DNA from: Flavobacterium sandaracinum
Lineage (GTDB): Bacteria > Bacteroidota > Bacteroidia > Flavobacteriales > Flavobacteriaceae
Assembly: GCF_004349135.1 (NCBI RefSeq)
Contig: NZ_SMFN01000001.1
Span: 310,001 to 374,000, forward strand
Direction of reading: 5' to 3'
DNA length: 64,000 nucleotides
The notes beneath the pieces were generated by a model. The model was not told the origin of the DNA and searched no databases. It saw only the letters and a list, made by a program, of their open reading frames with translations. Shown piece by piece: positions 61,778-64,000 of this stretch (its first letter is position 1; each line of letters starts with the position of its first letter). Both the position numbers and the translations under genes were made by a program.

Positions 61778-61829
61778 TTCGAGTGTAGATGAGAACACTT
61801 AGTGCATCTCGATTGCGCTCGATGTGACA
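61778..61829. repeat. CATCTCGATTGCGCTCGATG-type intergenic element
   Basis: AGTTCGAGTGTAGATGAGA and the complementary-leaning CATCTCGATTGCGCTCGATG form an imperfect hairpin with CACT/AGTG near its tip. Sequences of the form TCTCGA-x-TGCGCTCGA are, as I recall, frequent between flavobacterial genes. It lies between the DUF5686 stop and a terminator. Confidence 0.5.
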
Positions 61830-61870
61830 AAAACAATGGACTAAAAGATTATGACAAATAGTATTAAATT

Positions 61871-61907
61871 AAAAAAGGCACCAGAAATTAATTTTGGTGC
61901 CTTTTTT
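61871..61907. terminator. bidirectional terminator
   Basis: AAAAAAGGCACCA (61871-61883) pairs perfectly with TGGTGCCTTTTTT (61895-61907). It is shared by the convergent DUF5686 and CDF transporter genes. Confidence 0.95.
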
Positions 61908-61926
61908 AATTTTATTGGATACCAAT

Positions 61927-62796
61927 CTAATCATTTGGTTCCACATGAATTAACACATGTCCCAATTCCGGGATTTCTTCCCGCAAAGTATCTTTTAGTT
62001 TATGAGCGAGATCGTGCCCTTCTTTCACAGTAATATTTGAATCAACCGTTGCATGTAAATCCACGTGATATTGCATACCGGCTTTTCGAATGAAGCATTT
62101 CTCGGTATCAATAATTCCATCCACCTGAATAGAAATCATTCGGATTTGCTCGATCAAATCATCGTATAAATGCTCGTCCATTATTTCGCCCAAAGCGGGT
62201 CTGAAAATAAGGTAACTGTTATAAAGTATGAATCCCGAAGCAAAAAGTGCTGCCCAATCATCAGCAGATTCGTAACCATTCCCCAAAATTAAAGCAAGCG
62301 AAATCCCAAGAAATGCCGCCACAGAGGTTATTGCATCGCTGCGATGGTGCCAAGCATCGGCTCTTAGTGAGGAACTATTGGTTTGAATGCTTCTTTTCAT
62401 CACGATTCGAAAAGAGTATTCTTTCCAAATTATTATTGCACCAAGAACGATTAATGTCCACGGTTTTGGCAATTGATGCGGCGTTCCAATATTGATGATA
62501 CTTTCATAGGCAATAATTGTAGCCGATGTAATCAAAAAACCTACCACCAAAAAAGTAATCAAAGGTTCTGCCCTGCCGTGTCCATAAGGATGATTCTTAT
62601 CCGCTGGCCTGTTTGAATATTTGATTCCAAACAACACTAAAAAAGAAGCAAAAATATCCGTAGTCGATTCAATTGCGTCGGCAATTAGGGCATACGAATT
62701 TCCAAAAAAACCGGCTAAGCCTTTTATAATTGCCAGACAAGTGTTTCCTATGATACTAAAATAAGTCGCCTTGATTGCCGTTTGTTCGCTTGACAT
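61927..62796 (-). CDS. cation diffusion facilitator transporter
   Basis: A 289-residue CDF family exporter with about six membrane helices. Metal-site segments are YALIADAIESTTDIFASF and SLRADAWHHRSDAITSVAAF, with the loop HPYGHGRAEPLITF. The C-terminal cytoplasmic domain (about 210-289) has QYHVDLHATVDSNITVKEGH, typical of the regulatory dimer domain. It expels Zn2+, Fe2+ or Mn2+ against H+; the metal cannot be told from sequence alone. Confidence 0.94.
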   Translation of the reverse strand: MSSEQTAIKATYFSIIGNTCLAIIKGLAGFFGNSYALIADAIESTTDIFASFLVLFGIKYSNRPADKNHPYGHGRAEPLITFLVVGFLITSATIIAYESIINIGTPHQLPKPWTLIVLGAIIIWKEYSFRIVMKRSIQTNSSSLRADAWHHRSDAITSVAAFLGISLALILGNGYESADDWAALFASGFILYNSYLIFRPALGEIMDEHLYDDLIEQIRMISIQVDGIIDTEKCFIRKAGMQYHVDLHATVDSNITVKEGHDLAHKLKDTLREEIPELGHVLIHVEPND

Positions 62797-62827
62797 GTAT
62801 TTTATTTATAGGTGAACTAAAACTAAA

Positions 62828-62888
62828 ATCGTTTAAGTAAACCGAATTGAATTTTAGATTTAAATCCTTTCTAGCTTACTTAAACGAT
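62828..62888. terminator. inverted repeat, probable terminator of murA
   Basis: ATCGTTTAAGTAA (62828-62840) pairs perfectly with TTACTTAAACGAT (62876-62888) across a 35-nt loop, flanked by AAA and TTTTTTT. It lies between the murA stop and the CDF gene start. It may be a terminator or a regulatory palindrome. Confidence 0.6.
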
Positions 62889-62910
62889 ATTTTTTTATGA
62901 TTTATGTTAG

Positions 62911-64000
62911 TTACGCGCGTACGATATTCGCTCCAATGGCTCTCAATCGTTCGTCAATGCGTTCGTATCCTCTGTCAATTTGTTCAATGTTTTGAATCGT
63001 GCTCGTTCCTTTTGCAGAAAGCGCCGCTATCAATAAGGAGATTCCAGCACGAATATCAGGAGATGACATTGTGGTTGCTTTGAGTTGTGATTTGAAATCA
63101 TGTCCCATAACAACAGCACGGTGTGGATCACATAACATGATTTTTGCTCCCATGTCAATTAATTTATCGACGAAAAACAATCTGCTTTCAAACATTTTTT
63201 GGTGAATCAAAACATCGCCTTTTGCTTGAGTAGCCACCACTAAAACAATACTCAATAAATCCGGAGTAAATCCTGGCCAAGGCGCATCAGCAATTGTAAG
63301 AATAGAACCGTCAATATCTGTTTTCACTTCATATCCATCTACGTGTGCAGGAATGTAAATATCATCGCCACGACGTTCCAATGTGATTCCTAATTTTCTA
63401 AAAGTACTAGGTATAACTCCAAGGTTATCCCAACTTACATCTTTTATTGTTATTTCTGATTTTGTCATGGCAGCAAGACCAATCCAACTTCCGATTTCAA
63501 TCATATCGGGAAGAATTCTATGCTCGCAACCACCTAAACTTTCAACCCCTTCAATAGTCAATAAATTAGATCCTACACCTGTTATTTTAGCTCCCATAGA
63601 GTTCAACATCTTACACAATTGTTGCAAGTAAGGCTCACAGGCAGCGTTATAAACGGTTGTTTTTCCTTTGGCCAAAACAGCCGCCATAACAATATTAGCA
63701 GTTCCTGTTACGGATGCTTCGTCCAATAACATATCGGCACCTTTCAATCCTTTTGGTGCTTCTACGCCATAAAAATGATCTTCTCTGTTGTAACGGAATT
63801 TAGCGCCCAGATTGATGAATCCTTCAAAATGCGTATCCAATCTTCGGCGTCCAATTTTATCACCACCTGGTTTTGGAATATATCCTTTTCCGAATCGGGC
63901 CAAAAGTGGTCCAACAATCATAATAGAACCTCTTAAAGAACCGCCTTCTTTCTTGAATGCTTCGGTTTCCAGATATTGTATGTTCACTTCATCCGCTTGA
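62911..64000 (-). CDS. murA: UDP-N-acetylglucosamine 1-carboxyvinyltransferase, 5' end outside window
   Basis: MurA starts peptidoglycan synthesis by transferring enolpyruvate to UDP-GlcNAc. About 363 of roughly 435 residues are visible; the frame stays open to the right edge (ADEVNIQYLETEAF), so a GTG at 63987 is an internal valine. GSIMIVGPLLARFG and the catalytic loop PGGDKIGRRRLDTHF are clear. The catalytic cysteine (E. coli Cys115) is aspartate here (codon 63859-63861), as in fosfomycin-insensitive MurA of Mycobacterium and Chlamydia. PDIRAGISLLIAALSAKG near the C-terminus is normal. Confidence 0.96.
   Translation of the reverse strand, partial: QADEVNIQYLETEAFKKEGGSLRGSIMIVGPLLARFGKGYIPKPGGDKIGRRRLDTHFEGFINLGAKFRYNREDHFYGVEAPKGLKGADMLLDEASVTGTANIVMAAVLAKGKTTVYNAACEPYLQQLCKMLNSMGAKITGVGSNLLTIEGVESLGGCEHRILPDMIEIGSWIGLAAMTKSEITIKDVSWDNLGVIPSTFRKLGITLERRGDDIYIPAHVDGYEVKTDIDGSILTIADAPWPGFTPDLLSIVLVVATQAKGDVLIHQKMFESRLFFVDKLIDMGAKIMLCDPHRAVVMGHDFKSQLKATTMSSPDIRAGISLLIAALSAKGTSTIQNIEQIDRGYERIDERLRAIGANIVRA

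Noticed and set aside
63988-64000. GTG at 63987 as the true start of murA
   Set aside because: The frame stays open to the window edge and MurA normally has about 70 more N-terminal residues; the GTG is an internal Val.

Overview
This window is chromosomal DNA from a member of the Bacteroidota, most likely Flavobacterium or a close relative in the Flavobacteriaceae. The signs are low GC content, almost no Shine-Dalgarno sequences, repeated -7 boxes of the Bacteroidota form TAnnTTTG, a type IX secretion C-terminal domain, a SusC/CarboxypepD_reg-style TonB receptor, a CarB lacking the usual C-terminal regulatory domain, and a flavobacterial-type 6S RNA between zapA and rny. It holds about 50 protein genes, one structured RNA gene, many clear hairpin terminators, several intergenic repeat elements and three gene remnants. 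No tRNA, rRNA, CRISPR array or insertion sequence was seen.

Region 1 (about 300-14,460) is a light-response and photoprotection island. The rightward arm runs TetR-type regulator, ABC1/UbiB-like kinase, a 44-residue DUF2256 zinc-ribbon protein, cry-DASH, a second cryptochrome/photolyase-family protein, a TIGR03643/DUF2805 protein, an SDR lacking its catalytic tyrosine, folE and an SDR-DUF2867 protein. The leftward arm runs MerR-family regulator, crtI, crtB, crtZ, SRPBCC protein and a class I photolyase. The arms meet at a hairpin terminator. The MerR protein has the W-x9-EH and ExHxxG motifs of CarH/LitR B12 photoreceptors, so light probably controls the carotenoid operon. folE could supply pterin for photolyase antennae (inference).

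Region 2 (15,000-20,140) carries a secreted CotH-type kinase with a type IX sorting domain, a phosphoribosyltransferase, a nitroreductase and an exported dienelactone hydrolase.

Region 3 (20,160-23,950) is an accessory cassette: a Nudix hydrolase overlapping by 4 bp a 1046-residue fusion of PLD nuclease, SF2 helicase and DUF3427. This looks like a two-gene defence or DNA-repair module. Just downstream lies a decayed copy of the carB 3' end with its own carB-like terminator, so the site has been rearranged. The intact carB lies 2.8 kb further on, past a secreted zinc metalloprotease.

Region 4 (26,700-45,770) is mostly housekeeping: carB, rpmH, a lytic transglycosylase, pirin, an ABC-F ATPase, a sodium:alanine symporter, an L,D-transpeptidase, a GlmU-like protein, rpmE type B, a glycosyltransferase, a phosphosugar mutase and an ABC exporter. 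An 85-bp tandem repeat array lies next to rpmE.

Region 5 (45,800-48,480) is a small variable patch of membrane proteins. One is broken by an in-frame TGA, and the patch is bounded by the DUF2971 gene and a duplicate of that gene's last 17 codons.

Region 6 (48,480-64,000) is core cell-envelope, division and RNA genes: a lipoprotein, a TonB receptor, an M23 peptidase, zapA, 6S RNA, rny, xerD, two small beta-barrel proteins, aroQ, a DUF5686 protein, a CDF transporter and a partial murA whose usual catalytic cysteine is aspartate.
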